A model generated the notes under the pieces. That model was given only the letters and a program-made list of their open reading frames with translations. It was not told where the DNA came from and ran no database searches. A stretch of DNA of 64,000 bases from contig OX243822.1 of NCBI GenBank assembly GCA_945859605.1, forward strand, positions 7,357,860 to 7,421,859. Reading direction: 5' to 3'. The DNA comes from Lumbricus rubellus. Taxonomy: Eukaryota; Annelida; Clitellata; Crassiclitellata; Lumbricidae. Positions 25,043 to 36,082 of the stretch are shown here, piece by piece (position 1 is the stretch's first letter; every line of letters starts with the position of its first letter). The translations under genes were made by a program, and so were the position numbers.

Positions 25043-25815
25043 TCATATAATTCTTAATGACGTCTGCTGTCATGGGCAGTTATCAAATCCCACCAAAAGT
25101 CGCCAACTGGAAAGGTTCCATTCCACCTCAAGCCGCCGCGTATTCATAGGGACCTTGAGCAAGTTCTTCAATCGCAATTGCTCCGGTGTAAAGGTTTCAG
25201 ATTACCCCCTCCTAAACATTACCCCCCCCCCCCGGTAACTTGAAACCGGTCTCAGATTACCCCCCGGAAACCAGATTTGCATCAATCATCGCATTTATTG
25301 CACTAATAAAATCAGAAAAATCATCCCGCTTCTTGTTTTGGTCTGAAGATTTTCATCCGTCATCCCACTTCGTGGTTTGTTATCAATATTTTCATCTGTA
25401 ACTAAAATACTAATCGCCGCTGAAGTTACAATGGAGAAAATGTCTTCGAGGCTATTATTTTTTTTCGGATCAAAATATTGATAACAAAACACGAAGTGGG
25501 ATGACGGATGATATTCTGCAGACCAAAACAAGAAGCGGGATGATTTTTCTGATTTTATTAGTGCAATAAATGCGATGATTGATGCAAATCTGGTTTCCGG
25601 GGGGTAATCTGAGACCGGTTTCAAGTTACCGGGGGGTAATGTTTAGGAGGGGGTAATTTGAAACCTTTACACCGGAGCAATTGCGATTGAAGAACTTGCT
25701 CAAGGTCCCTATGAATACGCGGCGGCTTGAGGTGGAATGGAACCTTTCCAGTTGGCGACTTTTGGTGGGATTTGATAACTGCCCATGACAGCAGACGTCA
25801 TTAAGAATTATATGA
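25043..25815. repeat. 773-bp palindrome centred on ~25432
   Basis: 25043-25182 is, base for base, the reverse complement of 25676-25815 (140 of 140). These flanks surround a foldback element (25183-25675) whose own arms are inverted repeats. The flanks carry part of a SINE (CCTCAAGCCGCCGCGTATTC, GAGCAAGTTCTTCAATCGCA) plus unrelated DNA (TTAATGACGTCTGCTGTCAT). The unpaired loop is about 79 nt (25393-25471). Confidence 0.92.
25183..25675. mobile_element. Complete foldback element, CCGGTGTAAAGG ends
   Basis: Arms of about 205-210 nt start CCGGTGTAAAGGTTTCAGAT at the left and end in the reverse complement (first word AAACCTTTACACCGG) at the right, with a ~79-nt loop. The arms differ at a C run (12 versus 6) and at a few bases (GAAGATTTTCAT versus GCAGAATATCAT), so they are old relative to the identical flanks. 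Other copies: half at 9223, whole but interrupted at 37248. No coding capacity. Confidence 0.85.
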
Positions 25816-26054
25816 AGTTAAAACGTGACCAATTTTTTGTTTCGGTGGAAGACAGGAAATAAAAGTTTGTTTTTCGTGTCTATTTTCTAATTCTTGTATG
25901 CAGTTCATTCAGCTGTAATTAATTTCATGTTTAAGGGATCGGCATGAGCCTTATGTCATTATTTAGCTAAATAAATGCACAACAGAAATATAGCTTAAAG
26001 TTATCAATTCAGTTTAATAAAGAACCGACAAAATCAATAATAGTAGACAACCAT

Positions 26055-26540
26055 AGATGGGGCAAAAGGCCTCATACGCTGCGGGGCAAAAGGCCTCATA
26101 CGCTGCTGGGCAAAACGCCGCCCGGGGCGTTTTCCCCCAATACAGATGGAAACGCCAATTTCATCAATAAATTTGGCTAGTTTCATATAATTTTTATGTT
26201 ACAAAATATATAGGCCTATTCATATGATTGTCCTTGCTTTGTGCAATATTGTGTAGGCTAAAAGAATGTTTCTATGGTATAAAATTGAATTTTAAGACGG
26301 TGCGCAAATACATGCGGAAAACACAGCGTGCAGCCTATGGTTCAACTTGCCTTGCTGCGGCTCAAGTCACGCCACAAGTCTGTTTATCCTCCAAAATATG
26401 AACAGCTACTCCTCCAGCACATCTTAGAAATGGAGAAGGCATCTTTGGCTTGACCACGTCAGATGTACGCCATTGGGCTTCTTGCCCCATGTAAAAGGGC
26501 TTCTTGCCCCATACCTGGGGCAAGAAGCCCTTTTACACTA
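26055..26540. repeat. GGGGCAAAAGGCC / GGGCTTCTTGCCCC repeat with perfect hairpin at 26491-26536
   Basis: Tandem GGGGCAAAAGGCCTCATACG words at the left and inverted GGGCTTCTTGCCCCAT words at the right suggest a degenerate transposon. 26491-26511 and 26516-26536 are perfect 21-nt inverted arms with the loop TACC. Confidence 0.6.
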
Positions 26541-27331
26541 TACTTGAATAAAAATTGAGTTTTTCTCGAATTGGACTAACATTAAGTAAAATCAACATTT
26601 CTACTGAATAGTGCATATAATGCAGCTACTGGTCACCAATTTTGGTTGTATTCAGATTGCGCAACTTTACTGTGGGTGATGTCAAACGTTAAAGGGGGCG
26701 TCCTGCCCCACCCTACCCTACTATTGATTGCCCCACACACCTGCAGTGAATCATCTGAAAAGACGATTGACAGGTTGCGGCTTCATATCCAATTTACCCA
26801 TCCGATATTAGTCGTTTCATTTGTATTCATTTTATGTAGTTAGGCTACGGTACGTAAATATAAACGTATTCAGCAGTAAATTAAATTTTATCTATCGAAA
26901 TTTACCGTACATACGCCACGTCACCAGCCTATATCGACGAAAAGCTTTTCCGCTTCACATAATAATAATATCGATATGTTTGTAAGGTAAGACATTGCTG
27001 TGCTGGAAATGAATGTGTAAGCTCACTACAATTCGCCGCTAGACTTCGATAAAAAAAATTAGTTCTTACTATTGCAGGTCTTCTATAATAATCTTCTGTC
27101 TTTTTGTTGGCATGCGGCTCGTGCGCGTCCCATTGCAATCGTTGTCACCATCGAAATGATAATATTAAAGGCTTTGGTCCGCCCATGTTATTGGGGCAGT
27201 TTGAGCCATAGCCTGTAGCGACATTATGCATAGACTACATTGCGACACAGTTTGTGTCTATAACGACAATGTGCGTCATAGACTGCACTGCGACACAGCT
27301 GTCTGTCCCATTTGGCAAGGTTGTGAGAAAA

Positions 27332-28003
27332 AATGCAAATGATGACAATGTTATGTGCACGCTTGATCGATTCTTCTTCATATAGCGTGCTGGCCTGCTA
27401 TGGTACATGTGTAGGCCTTTGTCCATAAGGCAAACTCCACAGGCAGGACCGCACTCGAGGGTATAGGCCTATACGCTGATAGGCCTATACGGCGTGTACT
27501 CACCTCACACATAATTGTATAGGCTTATTTTGTCTATGTGTACTCAATCCTGCAAGCGAGCTCATACGAGGGAATGTTGAGTGTACTCAACGCAAAAAGA
27601 CTAGTATAAAGCCTTTTAAGACTATAGTATTATACATCTTTTAGCCATCAGGAAATTTAAGATGAAATAGAACGTCGTGGACCCGATGTTCTATTCAATG
27701 TAGATTATGTGGCTACCCCTTGTCTTCCGCAAACAATAATATTATTATGGTTGAGTAGCCTAACATGCAATGCGACTGCAATACAGGTGCATGTGTAGTC
27801 GACACAGTGTTGAATGTTTGATGGTATAATAATAGGCCTATTAGAAACCTCAGTTACCAACGCACTGGTGTTCATATTTTTATTTGATATGTTATATGAT
27901 AGAGCTGATGTTATTGATACTGTCTGTGCGGTTGAATGACTTCGTCATGTTTTTTACACAGTTTTCAGGTCTTATTATCTTTAATAGAAGAAACTTTCCA
28001 TAT
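27332..28003. repeat. Segmental duplication, unit A (partner 34507-36018)
   Basis: Shares long collinear stretches with 34507-36018, such as GTCGTGGACCCGATGTTCTA, GCAATACAGGTGCATGTGTA and TATGATAGAGCTGATGTTAT. The main difference is that the 34722-35503 repeat is absent, so this is the copy without that insertion. No coding potential was seen. Confidence 0.88.
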
Positions 28004-28094
28004 TTTCTCTAAGCTTACAGATCATTTGAACGAATAGAACCTACATAGATCATTGATAGGCCGCCATCGATTATCTATCTAAGATTGTACAATG

Positions 28095-28434
28095 TACATA
28101 TTGGGGGACCCGGTAGAGTAATGGATAACACGCTGGCGTAGAGAGCGAGAGGTAGCGAGTTCGAGCCACCGTTGGGCGGATATGATAGACTGCTATTAGC
28201 ACCATGTATTGCAGGCCGGTGTCACGAAATAGAGTATCCCCCATATTAATAGTATCCCCCAAAATACATATTGGGGGACCCGGTAGAGTAATGGATAACA
28301 CGCTGGCGTAGAGAGCGAGAGGTAGCGAGTTCGAGCCACCGTTGGGCGGATATGATAGACTGCTATTAGCACCATGTATTGCAGGCGGGTGTCACGAAAT
28401 AGAGTGTCCCCCATATTAATAGTATCCCCCAAAA
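28095..28434. repeat. Tandem duplication, 2 x 170 nt, containing a tRNA-like SINE head
   Basis: Two nearly identical 170-nt units. Each contains GACCCGGTAGAGTAATGGAT and GGTAGCGAGTTCGAGCCACC, which resemble pol III A and B boxes, then CACCATGTATTGCAGG and GTGTCACGAAATAGAG. The CCGGTGTCACGAAATAGAGT end has an inverted partner near 28650-28681 (CCTTTTCATGACACCGG), so a DNA element may begin within each unit. Confidence 0.85.
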
Positions 28435-29049
28435 TGAGGAAATGTCAAAAATAACACTTCCGCGTGCATTTATTTTTGCAAATTAATTTTCATCTGCTCT
28501 GTTTTGAACAATGACACTAACAGGTATGTTTATTCCTACTAGATAATTTGTTTTGCTTTGGTTTTATAGCACTTAAAACATTTAAAACGCTTAAAAACAC
28601 TAGGAGACACTAAATAATTTCGAGTTGCCTTTCTCTGAGCATAGCTTTCAGGGGGGATAATCCTTTTCATGACACCGGCTGTTCATTTAGGCTAGTTAAA
28701 TTTGATTTAATTAAGATTACTGCATAACTTGCACATGTAAAGCGGCGTTTAATAAAAGAAAAAATATTGTATGTTGGAGAGCAATCGTCTACCGCTATAT
28801 AGGCCTAGCCTATCGTAAACGTGATCTCCAAATTTCTAAAGCACCACTTAAAAGCCAAGCGCAAGAGCGCTTAGCCTATAAATTAACTGCGACAAATAAG
28901 CCTACTCCAAACTGGTTTCAACTTAGATTTCCTGTGGATAATGAGCTTGTTTTCTAAGCCACCGTCTTGTCATGATCATCATTATAGGCTAACGACGCTC
29001 TAAAAGTAATCTAATCAGGTCAGACAAGATTTAATACGCTTCCACTTAA

Positions 29050-29112
29050 CCCTTTAGTGCCGGAGGGTATAGGATTTCTCATACCATTTACTACCATCTC
29101 AGCATTAAAGCG
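29050..29112. mobile_element. 63-bp TTAA-flanked mini-MITE
   Basis: TTAA at 29046-29049 and 29113-29116 flank CCCTTTAGTGCCGGAGGG at the left and CAGCATTAAAGCG at the right. The ends match those of the 141-bp element at 34160 and resemble the CCCATTAATGCC ends of the 1.3-kb family. Confidence 0.7.
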
Positions 29113-29189
29113 TTAATTATGTACAATTTAGTGAGCGGTAATTCCAGTTTAAATAATCGTAACAGCCTAGCAGGTTTTACTAATATTTT

Positions 29190-32100
29190 CCAGCAATGCA
29201 GCCTTGGTTCGGATTACCTGGAGGAGGAGTAGGCTTTTATGTTAGAGACAGCTTAGTTTTTGAGGCTATTGATACCCTGTGGTCGAGACTTAAATTCAGC
29301 AGTTTTGAACATTTGTTTATTAGACTTAGGCAAAGTAAGGACAAAGATATCATTATTGGTAGCATATATCGTCCTCCAGATACCAGTGTAGAACAGTTCA
29401 ATGAGGATATATCCTGCCTCCTAACGAAGCTTGACTGCACTAGGAGCAGGGTCATTCTAGCTGGTGACTTTAATGTGGACCTTCTTAAAATACAGAACCA
29501 CCGACCAACACACACTTTCTTCAACACCATGTGCTCCTTCAATTTTCTACCTACGATTCTGCGTCCTACTCGCATTACACCAAGCTCTGCCACCTTAATT
29601 GATAACATCTTTGTAAATTTTCTAGATGAAAACCAAGACTCGTTTATTTTGATTCACGATATTTCAGATCATCTCCCTGTAGTGTTCTATACCGCCTTTC
29701 ATCTCCAAAAAGTAAGTCCAGTAAATTCTACCAGAAGAACAATAAATGACTCCAATATTGCCAAATTTAATAACCTGCTAGAAAATGTTGACTGGTCTGA
29801 AGTGATGTTGCATTGTGATGCTGGCAAGCCCTGTGCAGCCTACACGCACTTTATTAAAATTTATAAGTGCCTATATGACGTATCATTTCCATATAATGTG
29901 CCTACTCCTAAGAACCACCACATTTTAAAACAACCATGGATGACTTATGGTTTACTGAAATCCTGTAAGAAGAAGTCCAGACTTTATTCTAAATATTTAA
30001 AAAATCCCACTGAATGCAACAAAAGAGCTTTCACAAAATTTCGAAACGTATTTAAAAAAACTAAAATTGTTGCTGAAAAACTGTACTATTCAAGCAAATT
30101 CGCTGAATGTAATAATGATCTGAAAAAAACTTGGAGAAATATTAGACTGTTGTTAAATTGTGGTAATAAATCTATCAATACGGAGGTATTTGTATTTAAT
30201 GGTATAAGCACCTCTGGTAAATCTGAAATTGCTAACAGGTTTAATGACTACTTTGTAAACATTGGCCCTGATTTAGCCTCAAAAATAGATATACTTGGAG
30301 ACCAGCCTGCATTTGACAAATTTTTGACTGACTCCCCGTGTGCCTCTATGGGCCTCTTAACTATAACTGAAAAGGATGTTACTGATGCGGCTGACCAAAT
30401 ACGGGTCTCCTCAAGTTGTGGAGTGGATGAAATTGACCCTGGAATTGCTAAAGCCACAATTCTAACCATAGCACAGCCACTTGCAAAAATTATAAATTCG
30501 TCCTACTCCTCGGGAAGTGTTCCAGCAGACTTAAAGATTGCCAAAATTATTCCTCTTCATAAATCTGGGGAAAAAAGTAAGGTAAACAATTACAGGCCAA
30601 TCTCGATTCTTCCATACTTTTCTAAATATTTTGAAAAAATCATGCACAATAAGCTAATGGATTATCTAACTAAAGTGAATCTATTATCACCTAGCCAATA
30701 CGGCTTTCGTAAGGATCATTCTACGTTTATGGCATTATTGGATATGCAGTGTAAAATTATCGACACAATAGATAATAATGAATTTTCTCTAGGAATATTT
30801 TTTGACCTGTCGAAGGCTTTCGATACTGTTGACCACAAAATTCTTTTGAAAAAACTTGAGCATTATGGAATTAGGGGTATTGTTTTGAACTGGTTTCTGA
30901 TTACCTTACAAACAGATCTCAGTGTGTTTGCTTTAATGGCTCATTATCTGGAAGTAAACGTATTACCTGTGGGATCCCTCAAGGATCCATTTTGGGGCCA
31001 TTACTATTCTTAATTTATGTTAATGACTTATCAAAAACCTCAAGAATACTCCATTTTGTGCTGTTTGCTGACGATACAAATGTTTTTATTTCGGATAAAT
31101 CTTTGGAGTCTCTGTTTAAAAGAGCCAACTGTGAGCTTCAGCTAATCTCTTCTTGGTTCAAGGCAAACAGACTGTCTCTTAATATTGAAAAGACTAACTT
31201 TATAATTTTCCGCTCCCATCGCAAATCTCTGGGCCTACCCCCTCATGATTTTAGGATTGCCATGGATGGGAAATCTATCTGTCAAGTTTCATCCTGTAAA
31301 TTTTTAGGTGTGTATATTGACCAACATTTGACATGGACGGACCACATCAACCATATATCTAGAAAAATTGCTAAAAACATTAGTATAATTGTCTCGTGTA
31401 AGACATTGCTTACCCAGAACTTCTTTGGTTGGCCTGTACTATGCCCTAATTTTCCCTTACTTATCATATTGCATTATAGCATGGGGCTCTAACTATCACT
31501 GTCGCTTGAATGCATTGGAAATTCTTCAGAAACGTGCTATCCGTGTGATATTTGGTCTGCTCTGGAGTTCAAGCACTAAACCTATATTTTTTAAACACAA
31601 AATTCTACAGCTATGTGATATTACAAAATTGCAAATAGGACTGTTTATGTTCAGGTATCATCATCGTGTGTTGCCTCCCAACTTTAATGGATTCTTTTCC
31701 CTCGGCTCTGATATCCATGACTATGACACCAGGTCATCTAATAGTTACCGGTGGCATATAGGCATTCCGTACCCGATTTCGTAACATTGTCAGCCTTAAC
31801 GCCTTTTCATTGGCCGATCCCATATTATGAATATTCATAACCAGTGACATCATTAAGCACATTTTGTTTACAGACTGCTTCTTGCGTTGGCAATATCATT
31901 AATCTTAGGCTATTATGTTTAATAACTCGCAGCCTTTGCGCCCATTAGGCCTAGTAGGCTACATGGCAGTTACCTGCTAAGATTTATAAAGTGCTTTAAT
32001 AAATTGATAGCCTACACCAAAAAGTTTTGCATATAATGGGATACAGCTGCATTGCGTGATTCATTATTGGGCGGATATGCCTTGTAATCAAACTGTCTTA

Positions 32101-34115
32101 GCTCCATGTAGCCTATTGCAGGCTGTCTGTTCAGATAGTATAGTTAAGATTTATGTATTCTGTAATCTGAGTTCATGCAAACTGTTTCAACTGTAACCGA
32201 TTGCGGTCTTTCAACCGGATTGTTGAATAGACGAAAATTATTATTATACTGCCTCATCCAAAATTTTAAACACCCGATTTTAGTCTAATAATTGTATTTA
32301 AAATATAAGCAATTGGCAGGTAGGTCAAGCTGTAGGCTAAATGTTTAGACTACGCTATGTCTGAATCGTGACAAATTCTCATTAGAATATAGGTTGTGTA
32401 CGTTGTATTGTTGAATAAATATAATATTATTTATTGATGAGCAATGATAACAGAGTAACACTGATGTTTTTAGCAAATGCCTTTCTATTATGCAAAGTCT
32501 TAAGGCTACTTGCATTCATATTAATGCTTTTATTGGTAGGCCTACCTAGGCTATTCGTAATTCAGCAGTAACGTTCACTCTTACAGGGCTGTTTTAAGGT
32601 ATTTTTAGAACTGCATAACGCCACAACCACTTCTTTCCTTTCCCATCCTCCATGGTAAATTACTTCCAATCGGAGGACAATGACCTTCTTTGCTAGTTTT
32701 TAACTGTACATACGTGTCTATAAAGCTATTCCTGCCAGGAAGTCAGAACGTGGAATTAGAAGGTCTGTGAACGTGGATGCAAAGGGTTCTGATTCATGAT
32801 CCCAAATAATCAATTTTTAACAATCTGAATGAAGATAACCATCACACACATATATCGTATTTAGACCTATATGCAATTGCGCATAGGCCACACATAGGTT
32901 TAAATTTAGGGTGATTTTCACTAGAACTGAGATTGGCATGAACTACTGTACTTAAGCTCGAAATATTACTGGTTGTCGAACAGTAGGCATGGAAAATGAG
33001 ACAGTTCACGAAAACTGAATAAACCTAGAGCTTTTAAAGTTACAATTGGGAATGCGTGGAACACTAATTTCAACTTTAGGCAACTGAAGTCTAGTAAAAT
33101 CTAATGTAATGACTTCTGTAGCGCAGTTTTGATTTTTGGTATCGCAGAAGGCTTTTGATTCAACGAAGCCAGACGCCTGATGCATGACATAATAGGCCAA
33201 TGGCTGTTGACCACAGCGTATTATTGAAGCGATGAGTTGGTGGATGACATATTTGCTGGCACGCATGTAACAACGCGTAACCTTTGCATTTTATTTTTTC
33301 TCTGATTTCAAGTCTAGCTTCACACTTTCGATTACTTCACTATCGAATGGAAACTCCTTATAACTTTAAGCGCACCGCAATCGGCCATTTCCCCCCCTCT
33401 GTATGCCAACAACAGCAGCAACAACAGCGCACGAGAAGGCACGAAACACGTCATTGGTTATGAATATTCATAATCTGGAACCGGCCAATGAAAAAGCGTT
33501 ATGGCTTGCAATGCTACGAAATCGGGTACGGAATGCCTATATGCTTACCGGTGTGCCAGCGCAAGACTCAATCTTAAGCAATTCTGTATTAAATGCACTG
33601 GCCCACTGGTATGGAATTCTCTCCCTGAGGACATAAGAACTGCTGTTTCCATCAAACATTTTAAAAACAAACTAAAGTACTTTTTATATTTGTGTAAATT
33701 ATAATGGGGACTTAAAAAGTTTATGGGACTGCCTCCTCCTCCCCGTTTGAATGAGATACATGCTTGACCTTAAGATGTTCTCAGGCTTTGCATTTACATT
33801 TGTTGTGTGGCCCTCTGTTATTTTTTGTGAACCGCTTCATATTCAACTTAACCTGATGTATGTGGATTGGTGTCTCCTCGTCTTGGTGGAATTTTTGATC
33901 CTTCACATTAACCTTTGCAGGAATTAAGTTTGTAAATGAGCCAGCCGAGTCTTAGCGGGTCTTTTAGACCTTTGTCGGCTGACTCATTGACCTGCACTGA
34001 TAATAAGTTCATAACAATTTTCTTGTTGAAATTTTATTGTTGTTAATGTCTGTTACTGTTATGTGAATATTGATGTGACTTGCAAGTCAATAAATGAATA
34101 AAACATAAAACAAAA
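29190..34115 (+). pseudogene. CR1/jockey-group LINE, 5'-truncated, frameshifted and split by a DNA transposon
   Basis: The endonuclease enters at [12 protein letters not shown] (N-terminus missing) and continues [26 protein letters not shown]. The reverse transcriptase has [35 protein letters not shown], then after a frameshift near 30905 [20 protein letters not shown] and FADDTNVF. Another frameshift near 31420 leads to FPYLSYCIIAWGS and YDTRSSNSYR. Coding is cut at 31753 by a 1.79-kb element and resumes in frame at 33554 (CASARLNLKQF, LVWNSLPEDI), ending near 33704. A 3' UTR follows to about 34115, with an imperfect hairpin at 33936-33987 (ATGAGCCAGCCGA / TCGGCTGACTCAT). A normal CR1-like ORF2 would be roughly 900-1,000 residues, so most of the RT survives in pieces. 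Confidence 0.88.
31754..33544. mobile_element. 1.79-kb Mutator-like (?) non-autonomous element with ~100-bp TIRs
   Basis: The ends GCATATAGGCATTCCGTACC (left) and its inverse (right) extend as inverted repeats for ~100 nt, through CATTGGCCGATCCCATATTA and TGAATATTCATAACCAGTGA, with about 11 mismatches. TTACCGGTG occurs at both borders (31745-31753, 33545-33553). Removing the element and one 9-mer rejoins the LINE frame (SSNSYR then CASARL). A 9-bp duplication plus long TIRs suggests Mutator-like; hAT or P (8 bp) is the alternative. No transposase was recognised. Confidence 0.88.
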
Positions 34116-34159
34116 CCTGCCTGTAGTGCCAATTTTTCCACCTTCTCCGTTCTGCTTAA

Positions 34160-34300
34160 CCCTTTAATGCCGGAGTGTATAGTATTTCCCATACCATTTC
34201 GCCTTCGTGAGGTTATTATAAGGCGCTATATAAATGTTCATATACATACATACATACATACATACATACATACATTTACTACCATCTCGGCATTAAAGGG
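34160..34300. mobile_element. 141-bp TTAA-flanked mini-MITE with CATA microsatellite
   Basis: TTAA at 34156-34159 and 34301-34304. The left end is CCCTTTAATGCCGGAGTG and the right end CTCGGCATTAAAGGG. The interior holds (CATA)n. A longer sister of the 63-bp element at 29050. Confidence 0.75.
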
Positions 34301-34506
34301 TTAAGTTGCATCGTGAGATTCGTTCGTTCGTAGCCACAGTGTGAGAATTGTGGAAACATAACTGTGGGTGGGGGTTGGCTTATGAAAAATTTTGAATTTT
34401 GGTGTAAAAGACAGACTTTACTTTACTATGGGGCTATAAGAAAAATTGGTGGTTTGAAACCCCCAAACTCTCGGCAATTCTCACCCTGTGTAGCCATGCC
34501 ATAAAG

Positions 34507-36018
34507 ATGCAAATGATGACATTAATATTATTATTTATGTGCATTGTGCACGCATGATCAATAATATCTTCTTCCCATAGCGTGCTGGCCTGCTACATGT
34601 ATGATAGGCTGTGGTCTATATCCACAGGCAGGACCGCATTCGGGTCGAGGGTATAGGCTTATGCGCGGTTAGGCCTATACAGCGTGTAGCCTACTCATCT
34701 CAGATATAAGCTTATAATAATACTAGCTGAACCCGGCCACGCGTTGCTGTGGCAGAAAAGACCGTCCTCCCTCCCCCACCCCTCCCCCTTCCCCCACCCT
34801 TCCCTCTCCTCCCCTCCTCCTCCTCCTCCTCTCCCTCCCACCTCCCCATCCCCCTCCCCGGACAGCGACGCGGATAGCGCCCTAAAGCGCGTTAGTAAAA
34901 AAGGCCGCAATCGAATGTGTTAAAATGCGCTACATAAACGTAACACAATTGAACCACCATTTGAAACGCGCACGAATTGAAAGGCAAGGCTTATCGACGG
35001 GCGTATGTGTTGAAAACGGTAGAATTTAAAAATTTGCTTTTTTTAGGCCGCAATCGAATGTGTTGAAATGCGCTACATAAACGGAACCCACTTATCGACG
35101 GGCGTATGTGTTGAAAACGGTAGAATTTGAAAATTTGCTTTTTTTAGGCCGCAATCGAATGTGTTGAAATGCGCTACATAAACGGAAAACACTTATCAAC
35201 GGCGTATGTGTTGTAAACGGTAGAATTTGACAATTTCCTTTTTTAGGCCGCAATCGAGTGTGTTGAAATGCGCTACATAAACGGAACACACTTATCAACG
35301 GGCGTATGTGTTGAAAACGGTAGAATTTGCAAAGTTGCTTTTTTTGTTTAAAACATTGCGCTTTTTCCCAAAAAGCATTCTGCAAACCCGGCCGTGTTGG
35401 AACTAAACGTTTTGGTGAAGTTTCGAAAGCAATCAATGAAGTAAGTTCGGAGATCTTTGAAGCCGTGCCAAACGCGGTTAGATTTTTATTTATATAGATT
35501 GTTATTTTGTCTCAGTGTAGGCCTACTCAATCCTGCTAGCGACCTAATACGAAAAAATGCTGAGTGTACTCAACTGAGAAAGACTAGTATAGGCCTAACG
35601 CTTTTTAAGACTATGGTAATCTATATCTTTTAGCCATCAGGAAATTCAAGACGAAAAAAGAACGTCGTGGACCCGATGTTCTATTCAATGTAGATTATGT
35701 GGCCTCCTCTTGTCTTCCGCAGACAATAAGAGTAGGCCTATTGTGGTTGAGTAGCCTAACATGCATTGCGACTGCAATACAGGTGCATGTGTAGTCGACA
35801 CAGAAGACTTAGTGTTGCCTTTTCTGATGGCATGATAATAGGCCTATTAGAAACATCAGTTTCCAACGCACTGGTGTTCACAATTTCATTTGATATTTTA
35901 TATGATAGAGCTGATGTTATTGATAATTGATAGGCCTACTGTGCTGTTGAATGACTTTGCCGTGTATTTTACACAGTTTTCAGATCTTAATGCCTTCAAT
36001 AAAAGAAACTTTCCAAAT
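34507..36018. repeat. Segmental duplication, unit B (partner 27332-28003)
   Basis: Collinear with unit A over its whole length but enlarged by the ~780-nt repeat at 34722-35503. The two units lie ~7.2 kb apart in the same orientation and bracket the LINE. Confidence 0.88.
34722..35503 (+). repeat. Interspersed repeat with C-rich head and ~101-nt tandem units
   Basis: Starts ACTAGCTGAACCCGGCCACG, has a C-rich tract to ~34860, then units of about 101 nt beginning AGGCCGCAATCGAATGTG (34901, 35045, 35146, 35245) with TGCGCTACATAAACGG and CGTATGTGTTGAAAACGGTA. It ends ...GATTTTTATTTATATAGAT. It is missing from segmental unit A, so it inserted after the duplication, or the unit A copy was lost. 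Confidence 0.8.
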
Positions 36019-36082
36019 TTTTAAAGAAAAATTTCGCTATATGATATAATGGCACTATAATAAATTGTCACCTTATAAAAAT

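Noticed and set aside
35045..35345. CRISPR-like array (repeats of ~101 nt)
   Set aside because: The whole unit repeats with no unique spacers and the genome is animal; it is a tandem repeat inside an interspersed element.
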